A stretch of DNA of 64,000 bases, from contig JAVYIG010004931.1 of the NCBI GenBank assembly GCA_035222895.1, positions 84,382 through 148,381 of the forward strand, read 5' to 3'. Position 1 is the first letter of the stretch; every line of letters starts with the position of its first letter. The position numbers and the translations under genes were made by a program. Shown here in pieces: positions 45,332 through 55,702 of this stretch. Below the pieces are notes generated by a model. That model ran no database searches. It was not told the origin of the DNA and saw nothing but the letters and a program-made list of their open reading frames with translations. The stretch is from Strongylocentrotus droebachiensis (lineage: Eukaryota; Echinodermata; Echinoidea; Camarodonta; Strongylocentrotidae).

Positions 45332-48300
45332 ATGGCGAGTGGACCATCATACATGCTTCTATGCACCTTGATGCTAATGATCATGAGAGAAGGCGTAGCT
45401 TCGTCAGAGTTCCTGGATGACTTCGGGTTGTGTATCGTGGACAAAGCTTTGACATCAGGTGAATGCACTATTTTAACATTTATTTGGTCGGTAATACTTA
45501 AGAATTTAAAATTTATATCGCACTGAGATGTCGTATTGAGTATGATTAAGCTTTATGATATAAGGCCTACTCCAAAAGATATTTTCATAATTTTGATTTG
45601 ATGAATTTCTTGTAGTTTTTGACGAAATCAGAGCCTAAAGTATCGTGTTTATGCCAAACACAGTTACTCTATATTATAAACGACTTAGTGTTCAATTGTA
45701 CAAATAATAGTTGAAGAGCAATAAGTCTCGTCTCGTCGGCAAATAGATAACCCGCTTCGGGTTTTTGACCTAGTAAAAATGAGACAAAGGCGTTCTTAAA
45801 AATCTGATGCCAATTTTCTACACGTAAACGACAGTCAAAATAAGAGGATCCCGAGTTTTAATTGGGTGCGATTTAACAATGTTTTAATTATTCATTTATT
45901 AATGCTTTATCCTTTACTCACGAAAACTATTCTTTGGACGAACGTTAACTAGCCCTAACAGAGCGGATGCGTGCTAACCTATTTAGATATGGGTATCCAG
46001 TCCCAACTTTGATCTTTTCAACCGATCCCGTGGTTGAGCGAGGTTCAGCGGCCAGCTTCGATAAAATGCAAGGTAAGATCGAGAACAAGGATTTTGTATT
46101 CTATTTATTCTCTTTCGAGGGACTTTATTTGTTCATATCATAACATAAAAGATATTAACAACAGAGTTTATATACATAATTCATGCAATTGTAACATATC
46201 ATATATAGTACAAGACATGGAGCTAAGGTGACATAATCACTAACTAAATATTGAAAACATTTGTGTTACTTCGTTTGTATCGAATCTCTTTTGATTACAT
46301 TTCATATCAAAATAGGTGCGAATTTCTACCTTTAATTCTTTTATCAAATAAACAGCATGTATCTTGTGCTTTTCACTTCCAAAACATTGTCTTATATAGT
46401 TTCTAAACATAATAAACTGAGCAAAGTTTAAAATAAGGTTGACCAGATTGTTTCCCTTTTCTCTATTGCATGACCTATTTTTGTTTTTTTCGTTCAATAG
46501 TTTTTAAAATTAAACAAAGTATCGATTTAATTTAGATACAATCTTCCAAAAAAGCGAAACCAAGCCAGGAGAAGGTGGTTAGTTGTATCTGGGATCTTAC
46601 AGATATCACAGAGTATTATTGTAATCTTCCATTTACATCAATTGTCTTTACTTGGAAGTCTTCGCTCAATCGGTAAAGACAGCGTGATACTAATAGAACT
46701 TTGGAGTTGAAGTGAGGGTTCAAATCTCAGTTTATTTAGTTTTTTTGCCTCTATAAATAGTGAGGCAAAGCAATCAATAATCAAAGTCCACTTGTTTGTA
46801 ACCTCTTTGCAAGCTTTCCTAGCTTGTTCTGTGTGAAAATGAGTTCATACTGGAATGGGCTCGCCGTGGTACGAAAAAATAAGACGCATCCCGTTTATGC
46901 AATGAGATTGAAATGTATTTCGATAGACATGGACTGAATACGCGTAATGCTAATTCCCTTAATGTTGTGCCGCCTAAACCAAACATTCAACAGGAGGTAT
47001 TATTTTTCCGAAATTTAACAACATTCTGTTTAGGTAAGTATGCATATAAGACTCCACTTCCACTTGTGTCTATTTTTTGTTGTGTGCACAATTCCAGTCT
47101 CCACCTGCGATCATAACGGCATTTAGTTTTCTAATCTTGTTCACCCATATACATAAAGATGAAAAGAAAATTTCTTTCAGTGTATTTTTTGCTGAAGCAT
47201 ACACATTCAAAAATAGATACATTCGATCTTGATACGAAGATCTTGGTGCAATAGCCCTACCATCACCTTTGAAATGTTTGTCGATGACAGTAATAGGAAC
47301 ACTTTCCCTGACTAAAATTGCAACACCTTTGGAATGGTTTGTACCATGATCAAACAAGCAAAGTCCTTTCCATTCTTTAGATACTACATTTTCTTTGTTT
47401 CTTGACCAAAAAGTCTCTTGCAAAACTGCTTTGTCACACTTTTGGCGATGGAGCCAAAGGAATATATTTTCTCTCGATTCAGCACATCACGTATCCCTCG
47501 CACATTTAATGTAACAAAGTGAACATTGTTAGCATTTTTATTTTTTACAGTTTCACAGTTGATCGAGATCAATGATGACGGTACTTATTTATTCATTATT
47601 CATCGAGCTGGAATAATTGCCATGGATGCTGATGCATCCGCGCCTGACGTTGACCCGTTTCTCTTGGAAATCAGCAACACACCCAATGGAGACGTGAAAA
47701 TAGCTGAAATAGTGGACACCGGAGAAGGGTCGATTTCTACCGTGCATGTGTTGGCCGAGTTGAAGAGGGGCGATAGAGTGTCTATCATTGTACAAGAAGC
47801 TGGCGCCGTTGGAGATGTAAAGCGACCTTTCATTTTCTCGGCGTTTCTCCTCTATCGTAAGTATTAACTACTTTGATTTTTGCGTATATTCAGTGAACCT
47901 TTTAAGCAAATATAATAAATTATTAATATGAGAACAGCACTGTTTTTGTTTAAGAAAAAAATGTGAATACTAACAATTCTGAGGTACTTGGTTTTTGTTG
48001 TTCATAACTAAATGTTTTGCCTGACCAAAGTTGTAGGCCTACTATTACACACACAAATGCATGCTTCGTAGTTCATGTCAGTTAGGAATTTCTCCGAATA
48101 CTGTCATGACTCACTGAATCCGCAGTCTTTTAATTTTACAAGTGCCCCCTTTTCCCTTTCTAATAACGGCTACTTTTCCTTAAGTGCCCCCGTTAAAAAA
48201 GAGCTCCTTCCCCTTATCATAAATGCCCCTTTTTCTCTAATGAAAATTGTCCCTTTTCATTCTCATAAGAGCCCCTTTTCATCTCTGGTAAATGACCCTT

Positions 48301-51300
48301 TTCAGGTACGAGAAGTTACTCTTTTTCTCCTCAAATAAGTGCCCCCTTCACCTCCGATATTTACCCCTTTTCAAATCTGAGAGACGCTCGTATTACTTTG
48401 ACAAGTGCCCCTCTTCCCCTCCTGGTATCTGCTCTTTTACTCTCTGATGAGTGCCCCTGTTTAGCTCTAATAGCTGCCCCTTCTATTTTGACACGTGCTC
48501 CTTTTCCTTTCTAATGTTAAATGCTCTTTTTCCTTCTTATAAGTACCCCTTACCCTTCTCGTAATTACCCCTTTCAATCTCTGATAAGTGCCCCGTTTAT
48601 GTTAAAGTGGAAATTCAAAGAAAATCACAAATATGTCAAATAATGTATCACTAGAAACTGGTAAGCTAACAGATGGCCACCGTACAAGTTTTAGGCCAAC
48701 TACATATCCGATGATTTATAAAAATACAAATGCAACCACCTCCATAGCATCTGGAATATACGAAAGATTCGCCAGAAAAATAACGATGTTTTAATGACGT
48801 CACATAATGGACCAATACAGCCCAAGTAGATGACATCCCATAAAGAATGAACATAATTGCAAAGCTATTATTTCATAAATTATAATGAGTTTAGTGTATA
48901 TAAATGTGATGGCATTTCAAACCGATTCTGATAGCTAAAATCGTTTGTTTGTAAATACACAGGATATGGGTTAATTAACAATCAAAGAAACCAGACTTTC
49001 AAATTGAAAAAACGCAAGAATGATATTAAGGACAGCATTTGTTCCTTCTTGAAACGCCGAACATACCGTGGTGTGTGCAGCTAAATATACAATGGCGTCT
49101 TATTTTGTTTACAAGCGACAGATTCCTTTATTTTTGTATCGTTGCATTTATCAAAATAAAACCATGCGCGGGGTTTAGAGTGAGGCGATCAGGCTATAAA
49201 CACTATGAACATTACGGACAAAGAAAGAGGACAAAATATACTGTTCCTCAGGAAGACAAAGGAACATCCCTTCACTGCTATTATGTAAAAATGTGTAGAA
49301 CAGGTGAATATGCAAATGACACCTGTTCTACACATTTTTACGTAATACCAGTGAAGGGATGTTCCTTTGTCTTCCTGAGGAACTGTATATTTTGTCCTCT
49401 TTCTTTGTCCAGCATGTTCATAGTGATATGCCCATTGCAGACGAGGGGTCGTTTTGATTGCATTACTATTATAGTTACCACTTCCGCCAATCAATTCGAA
49501 TCAATTATATTCAATGTGGTTTCTTAGAAATACAAGTACTAGTCCAGGAACTAATTGCACAATAATTGCAGCGTTACAATGGTAATAAAAAAGGATTATC
49601 GATGAAAAATGAAAAAGAATTACTAAGAAGTTAAAGTACATAAAGTACACGTCTTTACAAATAACAATTTTAACACACTTTCACTAAGTATAAAGCATTG
49701 GAAGCAAAAGAAAATAGAAGTAAAAGATCACTCGAATATTTGGCTAAAATTAGTTAATGTATTGTTATAATCCGATATCAAGGACAAATTAGGTTAATTA
49801 GGTTATTATTATTACTATTATTATTATCATTATTATCATTATTAGTATCATTATTATCATATCATTATTATTATCATTATTATTACTATTATCATTATTA
49901 CCGTCAGACAAATGACGCCTCAAATACAACATGCTTTAGTGTTATTGGGCTATGAATTAATAAGTGACAACTTCTTTATTATCTCATGCAGACACCCCAA
50001 TCGTATCGTTTCCACGCGCTCGTCAGAGTGCTTTTTCTGTTAGGAAGGGCGAGGTCGACCTCTCAGTTGCTGATTCGATCATCGACACATTCGCGGAATC
50101 TCCAACAGTCAACATCGGCGACGAATTCGACAGAACGACAGGTGTCTACACCGCCCCCTTCGAAGGTATGCTCTCATTGTATATCATTTCCTTAAAAAAA
50201 ATCAATGTCAAAACCCTCGGGAAGTTAAATTGTTTAAGTGGCCTAAATGTGTGTAGCAATTGATTGATTAATTTGTATTCTTATTCTGTGCAAAATTAAC
50301 CCGTTGGTTACTAAATTATATAATTCCTATAGGCTTAACACAGGGACCACCAGGTTCCAGCAAGCAATGGGTTAACAAAGCACAATACATTTTGCAAAAC
50401 ATTACAATTTCTTCAAGTAACAAATTTTTAAAAAATGAAGTAATTAATCATGAATCGTAGTAATAAATTGGAACTGTGTGCTTTGTAACTGCAAGGAAAA
50501 GCGCTATATAAAATACATTTTTGTATGGATGTTCTGATTATCGAGTGGAATGTAAGTTTGGAATGACATTTTCAATGCGGATAAAGTTCAATACAAGTAT
50601 TATAAGCATGTATTGAAATAAATATATTTTACAAGGATATTATCCGCTACCAGTTAGCAATGAGAGGTTTTCCATTAGGGCTAATAGTATGTGGAGAGGA
50701 GAAGATGGGGGGGGGGGGGGGGGAGGGGGGGGGTAGGCAGTCCTGGGGTAAAAGAAGCCATTTATATATTTTACTGCATTTTGTAAACGTATGCTGCCTC
50801 GGGTTGGAAGGGGGCATATTACAGAGTCACCGTCTGCTACTGGCCCATTTAAGGTATAACTCTTGTTCAGTGTGCTGTAGCTATATAATGTTTTAAAGCC
50901 CCTCTGCACTAGTTTGGCATGGGGAATTTAACCTCCCTGCAAGGTCACTGGCAGGTGGTTATCTCATCAAATCAGCTCTCAATTAACATAAGAAAAAGGG
51001 CATCACGGGGGATCAACGGGTACCGCTTAGACATTATTGGCTGTACAGAGGGCGCAAGTAGCTAAAAGTAGTGCAATGGGGCTTTAAGGTAATGCTACCC
51101 TTAATATGCCCCCCCCCCCCTTCAAAGAGCTTTGTGCCAAAATGTAAAACCCTAACTCTATGGTCTAATTATGATATTACCTATCAACATTACATGTCCA
51201 TTTCATTTTTAAAGGTCTCTATGTGTTCCACCTGGCGGTCACCTTCTCACCCGATGGAGGAACAGGAACAGGAAGAGCCGCCGTAGCATTTCAGACGAAC

Positions 51301-51513
51301 GGGAATACCAAAGCGCAGGTTTCTGACCAAGTTCAGAGCGCTCAGGCGAAGATCTTTCGAGCCGCCTACGGCAACTATTATGTGCCACCACAAAACAGCG
51401 CTATTACTGTAGCTCAGAATCTAAACCAAGGCGATAAAATTACTCTTCGAAATATCATCGCTGTAGCAGGAGTTAAAGGAAGTGTTACGTTTGTTGGATA
51501 CCTCCTTTCCTAA
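45332..51513 (+). CDS. Secreted protein with two C1q-like (jelly-roll) domains
   Basis: Five coding exons, 45332-45458, 46001-46072, 47551-47856, 49992-50165 and 51215-51513, all joined in phase 1, give 325 residues. Residues 1-24 form a signal peptide (MASGPSYMLLCTLMLMIMRE). Domain 1 (about 44-168) is divergent but keeps NDDGTYLFII, ELKRGDRVSIIV and SAFLLY. Domain 2 (about 180-325) is a clear C1q domain: SAFSVRKG, FDRTTGVYTAPFEGLYVF, NLNQGDKITL and SVTFVGYLLS. There is no collagen-like stalk, so this fits the secreted globular-head C1q class, typically extracellular recognition proteins in invertebrates; the ligand is unknown. Intron 46073-47550 consists mainly of a LINE and appears newly gained. 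Confidence 0.88.
46093..47560 (-). mobile_element. Tx1-like LINE (internally deleted) forming an intron of the C1q gene
   Basis: Reverse-strand frames read the endonuclease start (HFVTLNVRGIRD, FWSRNKENVV, SKGVAILVRE, IAGGDWNCAHN) at about 47540-47070 and a typical Tx1/L1-type C terminus (NLILNFAQFIMFRNY) at about 46497-46240; the reverse transcriptase between is missing. Flanks GATCGAGAACAAGGAT (46077-46092) and GATCGAGATCAATGAT (47561-47576) match at 14 of 16 bases, a typical LINE target duplication. The last 10 bases of the element, TTTCACAGTT, appear to be exonised. Confidence 0.78.
46657..46735 (+). other. tRNA-like (SINE-head) sequence
   Basis: GCTCAATCGGTAAAGAC resembles an A box and GAGGGTTCAAATCTC a B box at suitable spacing. 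The arms do not pair into a good cloverleaf, so this is probably a degenerate tRNA-derived SINE head, not a tRNA. It lies within the LINE-filled intron. Confidence 0.35.
48130..48600. repeat. Degenerate minisatellite with TGCCCCTTTT core
   Basis: About 15-18 diverged units of roughly 25-30 bp, each combining AAGTGCCCCTTTTC-like and TCTCTGATAA-like words. Old array without a sharp period. Confidence 0.7.
49201..49425. mobile_element. Fully palindromic MITE, ACTATGAAC family, copy 2
   Basis: 225 bp from CACTATGAACATTACGGACA to the mirrored end CATGTTCATAGTG. It shares most of its arms with 6685-6952 but lacks the block containing AACAATTGCTGTGG. It lies in the C1q intron 47857-49991. Confidence 0.8.
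49803..49905. repeat. ATT/ATC microsatellite
   Basis: Imperfect (ATT)n with ATC variants on the + strand, intronic. Confidence 0.85.
50166..51214 (+). other. Last intron of the C1q gene: contents
   Basis: Holds an AAAGCGCTATATAAAATACA tail-like sequence near 50490, a poly-G tract near 50707, and the TTAA MITE copy 2. Confidence 0.5.
50893..51087. mobile_element. TTAA MITE, CTGCACTAG family, copy 2
   Basis: About 195 bp bounded by TTAAAGCCCCTCTGCACTAG and the mirrored TAGTGCAATGGGGCTTTAA. Cleaner ends than copy 1 suggest a younger insertion. It lies in the C1q intron 50166-51214, just before the last exon. Confidence 0.75.
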
Positions 51514-52721
51514 CCATCCACATTATGTTTCGAACAATCCAAATTACATAAGTTTGCAAAATACTCTTCGAACCATCAAACAGAATACAGAATTGAAGCA
51601 GTTTACACAATTTTTCCCGAAGCATTAAAAGGAATTGAAACTATGCTTATAATTATCAAAATAGCCTTATCTATCTGAACAGAATGCTACTGCTTAATTA
51701 GTCCATAGATTATGTCATTCGTTTCGTATTTGTTAGTTGTACAAAGATGACAAGAGGACAATATTTTTGCCCCCATGTTGATAGTTGATAGTTGATACCA
51801 AATAACCCGAAGAAGGGGGGGGGGGGGGGGGTCAGTAAGGATTGTTTTTTTGTTGTGTTCATGGATTCTGACTGGGTAAAATGATTAGGCCTTACAGTTG
51901 TATGACGCATTATTTCTATTCAAATCAATGCAAAGTAGGTCCATCTGACAGTGTATTATTTGATAATGAATAAGCCACTTCAGGGATACTCTCTGCGCAT
52001 GAGCAGATAAAGGTAATTTGTACAATACTATAAAACCAATGGCCATCGATCGAGACGACTGTTGGATAATTGCTCATGGAAGTTAAGAAATCATTATTGA
52101 TGTATGCACCAACAGCACATTCTATGATACACAGGTCGAAAACTATTAAAGTTTTCTTTTCAAGATTTCAAACAAAATGTATTCATCAATCACCGACATC
52201 ACTTTGGCAGTGATCAATTATAAAATTAACAAAGAAAACATATACATTTAGGGGGCATTTGTACAACTGCTGTCTCCTAATTGATTTATTTTCCGTAGTA
52301 TAGAGGAATACGTTTTTTTTTTCATCCAGAATATCTGTTCGAGCTCTTGAGATCAAGACTGTTTGTATAGCATACATAAGGCAGATCTAATGAGGTATAA
52401 GATGAATAAATGAATAAATGGAAGATATAACAAAGACAAGACAATTGCAGTTATCTTCATTTCAACTGTGCTTTCTGGTTCGTATTGTAGCGCCCGGGGC
52501 AAACCACACCAAGCCATATAAGGCACTGCATGGGACACACAACACAACTGTGCCCCTACAAATGCATAAGCAACAAATCGGGCATGTCGGGTGGAGAATA
52601 TATCACTTGGCTACTGGGTCTAGGACTTGTTATGATCATAAGCTTTCATAACAATCTAAGTTTTACTAAGGGAATGAGATTGTCTTTTTCTTCCTCTCAA
52701 AAAGGTTTGTGAAGAGAGATA

Positions 52722-52960
52722 ATAGAGAGAGAGAGAGAGAGAGAGAGCGCGCGTATATGTGAGTGCGTGAGTGAGTGAGTGCGTGAGTGGGTGAGTACGT
52801 GAGTGAGTGAGTGAGTGCGTGAGTGAGTGCGTGAGTGAGTGAGTGAGTGAGTGGGTGGGTGAGTGAGTGAGTGAGTGCGTGAGTGGGTGGGTGGGTGAGT
52901 GAGTGGGTGGGTGAGTGAGTGCGTGAGTGAATGAGTGCGTGAGTGAGGGATATATGAGTG
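52722..52960. repeat. GA tract and (GAGT)n minisatellite
   Basis: (GA)n followed by about 200 bp of GAGTGAGTGCGTGAGTGAGT-like repeats. Reverse-strand frames reading Thr/His/Ser/Pro runs are artefacts. Confidence 0.9.
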
Positions 52961-53149
52961 GGGAAAGGGGAGGGGGTGCTTCTACACTTCCCATCACAAT
53001 GCTTAAGATCCATCTTCTTGACTCATAAATATGGGCCCACCGAGGGGTGCACTGTCTTACATAATATCTGTTGATCAGTAACACTATTGCTTTTGTTTTG
53101 ATGTCATTACAAATAAGTTCGTATAAACTACGTAATTTCGAACTTTCAG

Positions 53150-53286
53150 CTTTCCAGGAGAAATTTGTAATGCTAAGAAATCAGCTTGAAAAACACCTCT
53201 CTGGTGCATGTGAAGGAATTCGCAGAACATACAGTCCCACGCATTGCAAATATGTGTGCTCCGAATTATACAAAAACCTGGACTAA
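53150..53286 (+). CDS. Possible orphan terminal exon
   Basis: After a good acceptor (aactttcag) a frame reads AFQEKFVMLRNQLEKHLSGA and ends 45 residues on at TYSPTHCKYVCSELYKNLD. The amphipathic sequence with paired Cys looks protein-like, but no partner exon, start or family is visible. It could equally be a transposon remnant. Confidence 0.18.
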
Positions 53287-53394
53287 CGTTCTTAAAACCT
53301 AGGAGTCGGTTACTTACGAAGTAACTAAATAGGAGTCAACCGGCACCAGGGTATGGTGAAATATATTTCTTGATTTTTTTTCTTCCGATAAGGC

Positions 53395-53620
53395 GGGTCA
53401 ATGTCGTTATTCATAAGGACCGCTATTCAAAATTTGGAACTTCCCAAACCTGCCGTACCGCTATTCATAATAGGAGAAGAGGGTCACTGTTCATAAAGAT
53501 ATAAGGACCATTATTCGTAAGAACCGCTATTTATAAAAACGAGGAGAGGGTCGCTATTCATAATAAAAAACAAGGCTCGCTATTCATGATGCGGAATGAG
53601 GGCCGTTATTCCTAAGGGTG
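53395..53620. repeat. Degenerate minisatellite with CGCTATTCATAA core
   Basis: About seven or eight diverged units containing CGCTATTCATAA or close variants and a GGACC/GAGGG spacer, roughly 30 bp each. Confidence 0.7.
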
Positions 53621-53629
53621 GGGGGAAGA

Positions 53630-53665
<36 letters not shown>

Positions 53666-53892
53666 GGGGGGGGGGGTCCCGAAATTAGAAATTTTGACCC
53701 ATCGATATTCCGTTCCGTTTGGGGGGGGGGGGTCATCTTTTTTAGGTCATCTATAAGGATTTGTGTTATTTTTTAAAGTTTTTATTTAATACAAAAAAAA
53801 ACTCAAAGGGGGGGTTCCCCCAAAACATTCACAAAACATTCACATAACAAAAACTCAAGGGAGGTTTAACCCCCCTGCGTACGCGCTTGTTT
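53630..53892. mobile_element. hAT-like element remnant, right end
   Basis: Ends in AACCCCCCTGCGTACGCGCTTG, here split as AACCCCCC and TGCGTACGCGCTTG, the mirror of the CAGGCGCGTACGCAG end at 41080. Poly-T and poly-G lie inside. No left end or target duplication was found, so it is truncated. Confidence 0.5.
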
Positions 53893-54181
53893 CTAGATAT
53901 GGGAAATTTGTTTTTCGGACATTTGAACGCGCATACAAGTCATGGAAATAAATATATAAATACATACAGAATAATTACATTTTAACATAACGTTTAACAA
54001 TCATCAATAATCTAAATTTTAAGTATATTGCATTAAAAGAATGACATTATACTAAGCTGAGACCTGAGGGAGGCAGTGCAAATAAAAAAAAAGCTTGTTT
54101 TAATCTTGTCCATCTAGGCACGTTGCTAGTCAGAATGCGAATTGCACACGTTGTTGCTATGGAGGACAGCCATGGTTTATT

Positions 54182-54299
54182 AGGGATTTTTAGATTTGCG
54201 TGGACTGATACGTTTGACGTCCATTCAAGGCAGTGCATAAAAAGGACGTCGACCGTAGCAATCCCCATTGACTTCGTGCGAATCTAAAAGTCCCTATTG
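54182..54299. mobile_element. TAGGGACTTTTAG-family MITE, copy 3 (opposite orientation)
   Basis: Left end TTAGGGATTTTTAGATTTGC, right end CGAATCTAAAAGTCCCTATT. The core is reversed relative to copies 1 and 2. Lies at the left edge of the second C1q block. Confidence 0.8.
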
Positions 54300-55102
54300 C
54301 CCAACCTGATAACGCGGAATGTGCGCAATTCGCATTCTTATTATTGAAATACAATTATTCGTAACAGGTGGATGAAATAATATACAATGAGGCACTTAAC
54401 AAAGATCTGTGCATTAAATTTGATTACATTACAAACATGTTAATGCACGTGTCTTTTGAGATCCTCAAAGACGAGCTCATTAATTATTTTGCTCACTGTG
54501 TTTGATACCATCTCTTTAAATGGAATCCAACTCGAATACTGATGTTGCTATGTCGGACAGGTTTTGGTCAAGCGAACGGGAGACCTTTTCATTCAAGAAT
54601 TATTTAGGCCCGACGCAAGTTGAAATAAAAAGAATTCATAATGAATACATTTTCTTTCATTTATCTCTTGTAAAGTCAAAAGTATATAAGTCAAATAAAA
54701 AAAAGTAAATAGGCCTTCTTCAACAAAAGGCAATCATATGTTTCATGGAACTCCGTAGTTTAAATCTACCTAATATATGGATGCTATGTCGGATATGCCT
54801 AATGCAAACATGTTGTTTGGGAAGGCATGCATGTACGACAGCGGTGAGTCAAGATACAACAGGGCAAGAAGGGCACCCTTAGCTCCCCTCATCGATGGGG
54901 GAGCAAAGGAAAAAGGATCGAGGAGTATAGAGGGAGAGAGAAAGGTAGGGAAAAGGGGAAAGAGAATTCGAAAAAAGATGGAAGGACCCTATTCCGCATA
55001 CCCCCTAATCGAAAGCTTAGAAACTTCTTTATTTGCATTTCGTCGATCCTTCTGGAACGCCCCCCCCCCCCCCCCCGCCTCATGCTCGCAGAACGTGCAC
55101 TA

Positions 55103-55412
55103 CTAGGGACTTTTAGATTGAGTGGACGAGAACACGACGAACGCCGACTGATCATGCGTGTCAACGTACCCAACTGCCCATGTTGACTACAATTATAAAT
55201 CTTTTAGATTTCACTTGACGATATACATGCATGCGGGGAAGCGTGCAAGCGTGCGCACGCGGCATACTAGTACCGTACTTGATTTAGGAAAATCAAGGTT
55301 GACGCATTCTCGATCACCGACTGAGACGACGTGACGCATGCGCAGTGCCTTAAAATTACGTCACACGTAGCAGTCAAAGCTGTCGACGTGCAAATCTAAA
55401 AGTCCCTATTAA
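55103..55412. mobile_element. TAGGGACTTTTAG-family MITE, long version
   Basis: Ends CTAGGGACTTTTAGATTG and GCAAATCTAAAAGTCCCTAT bound about 310 bp with a different, CpG-rich centre. Probably the less deleted form of the same family. Confidence 0.65.
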
Positions 55413-55438
55413 TAGACCCATGTACCATCACTGAGCGT

Positions 55439-55702
55439 ACATGCCAATCACTTGAATGCTTTTGGAACTTGTTTACTGAAGCGATGGTTTTTCAAATGCC
55501 ATCCTCTTGGATTTCCAGATTTTTCATTTGAATAAAATATTCAAATAATTTGCATAATACTACATGATCTGACGCCTCTGTAATGTACATGGTGCGAGCA
55601 CAGACATCTCCAAGTACACGTTATCCGAGCAGTCTGGGGAAATCAGCAAGGCGTTTTTCTACCGATTTTCCAGCTGTAATAAAGCTTCACCCTGGATTTA
55701 AG
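55439..55702 (+). promoter_or_regulatory. Promoter and noncoding exon of the C1q paralogue
   Basis: Closely matches 44610-44877, including the donor GGATTTAAG/gtaagac at 55703. Its conservation supports the exon call in the intact copy. Confidence 0.45.

Larger units (their letters stand above)
47857..49991 (+). other. Intron of the C1q gene: contents
   Basis: Holds the degenerate TGCCCCTTTT minisatellite (48130-48600), the palindromic MITE (49201-49425) and an ATT microsatellite (49803-49905). No other gene is supported. Confidence 0.6.
51514..54110. other. Intergenic region between the C1q paralogues
   Basis: Contains a dispersed repeat (about 52575-52660, shared with 21860-21955), a GAGT minisatellite, a CGCTATTCATAA minisatellite and the end of a hAT-like element. 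A possible orphan exon at 53150-53286 is listed separately. Confidence 0.5.

Noticed and set aside
47558-47559. Alternative acceptor TTTCACAG for the C1q exon
   Set aside because: Joining 46072 to 47559 gives a stop within a few codons, while 47551 keeps the frame.
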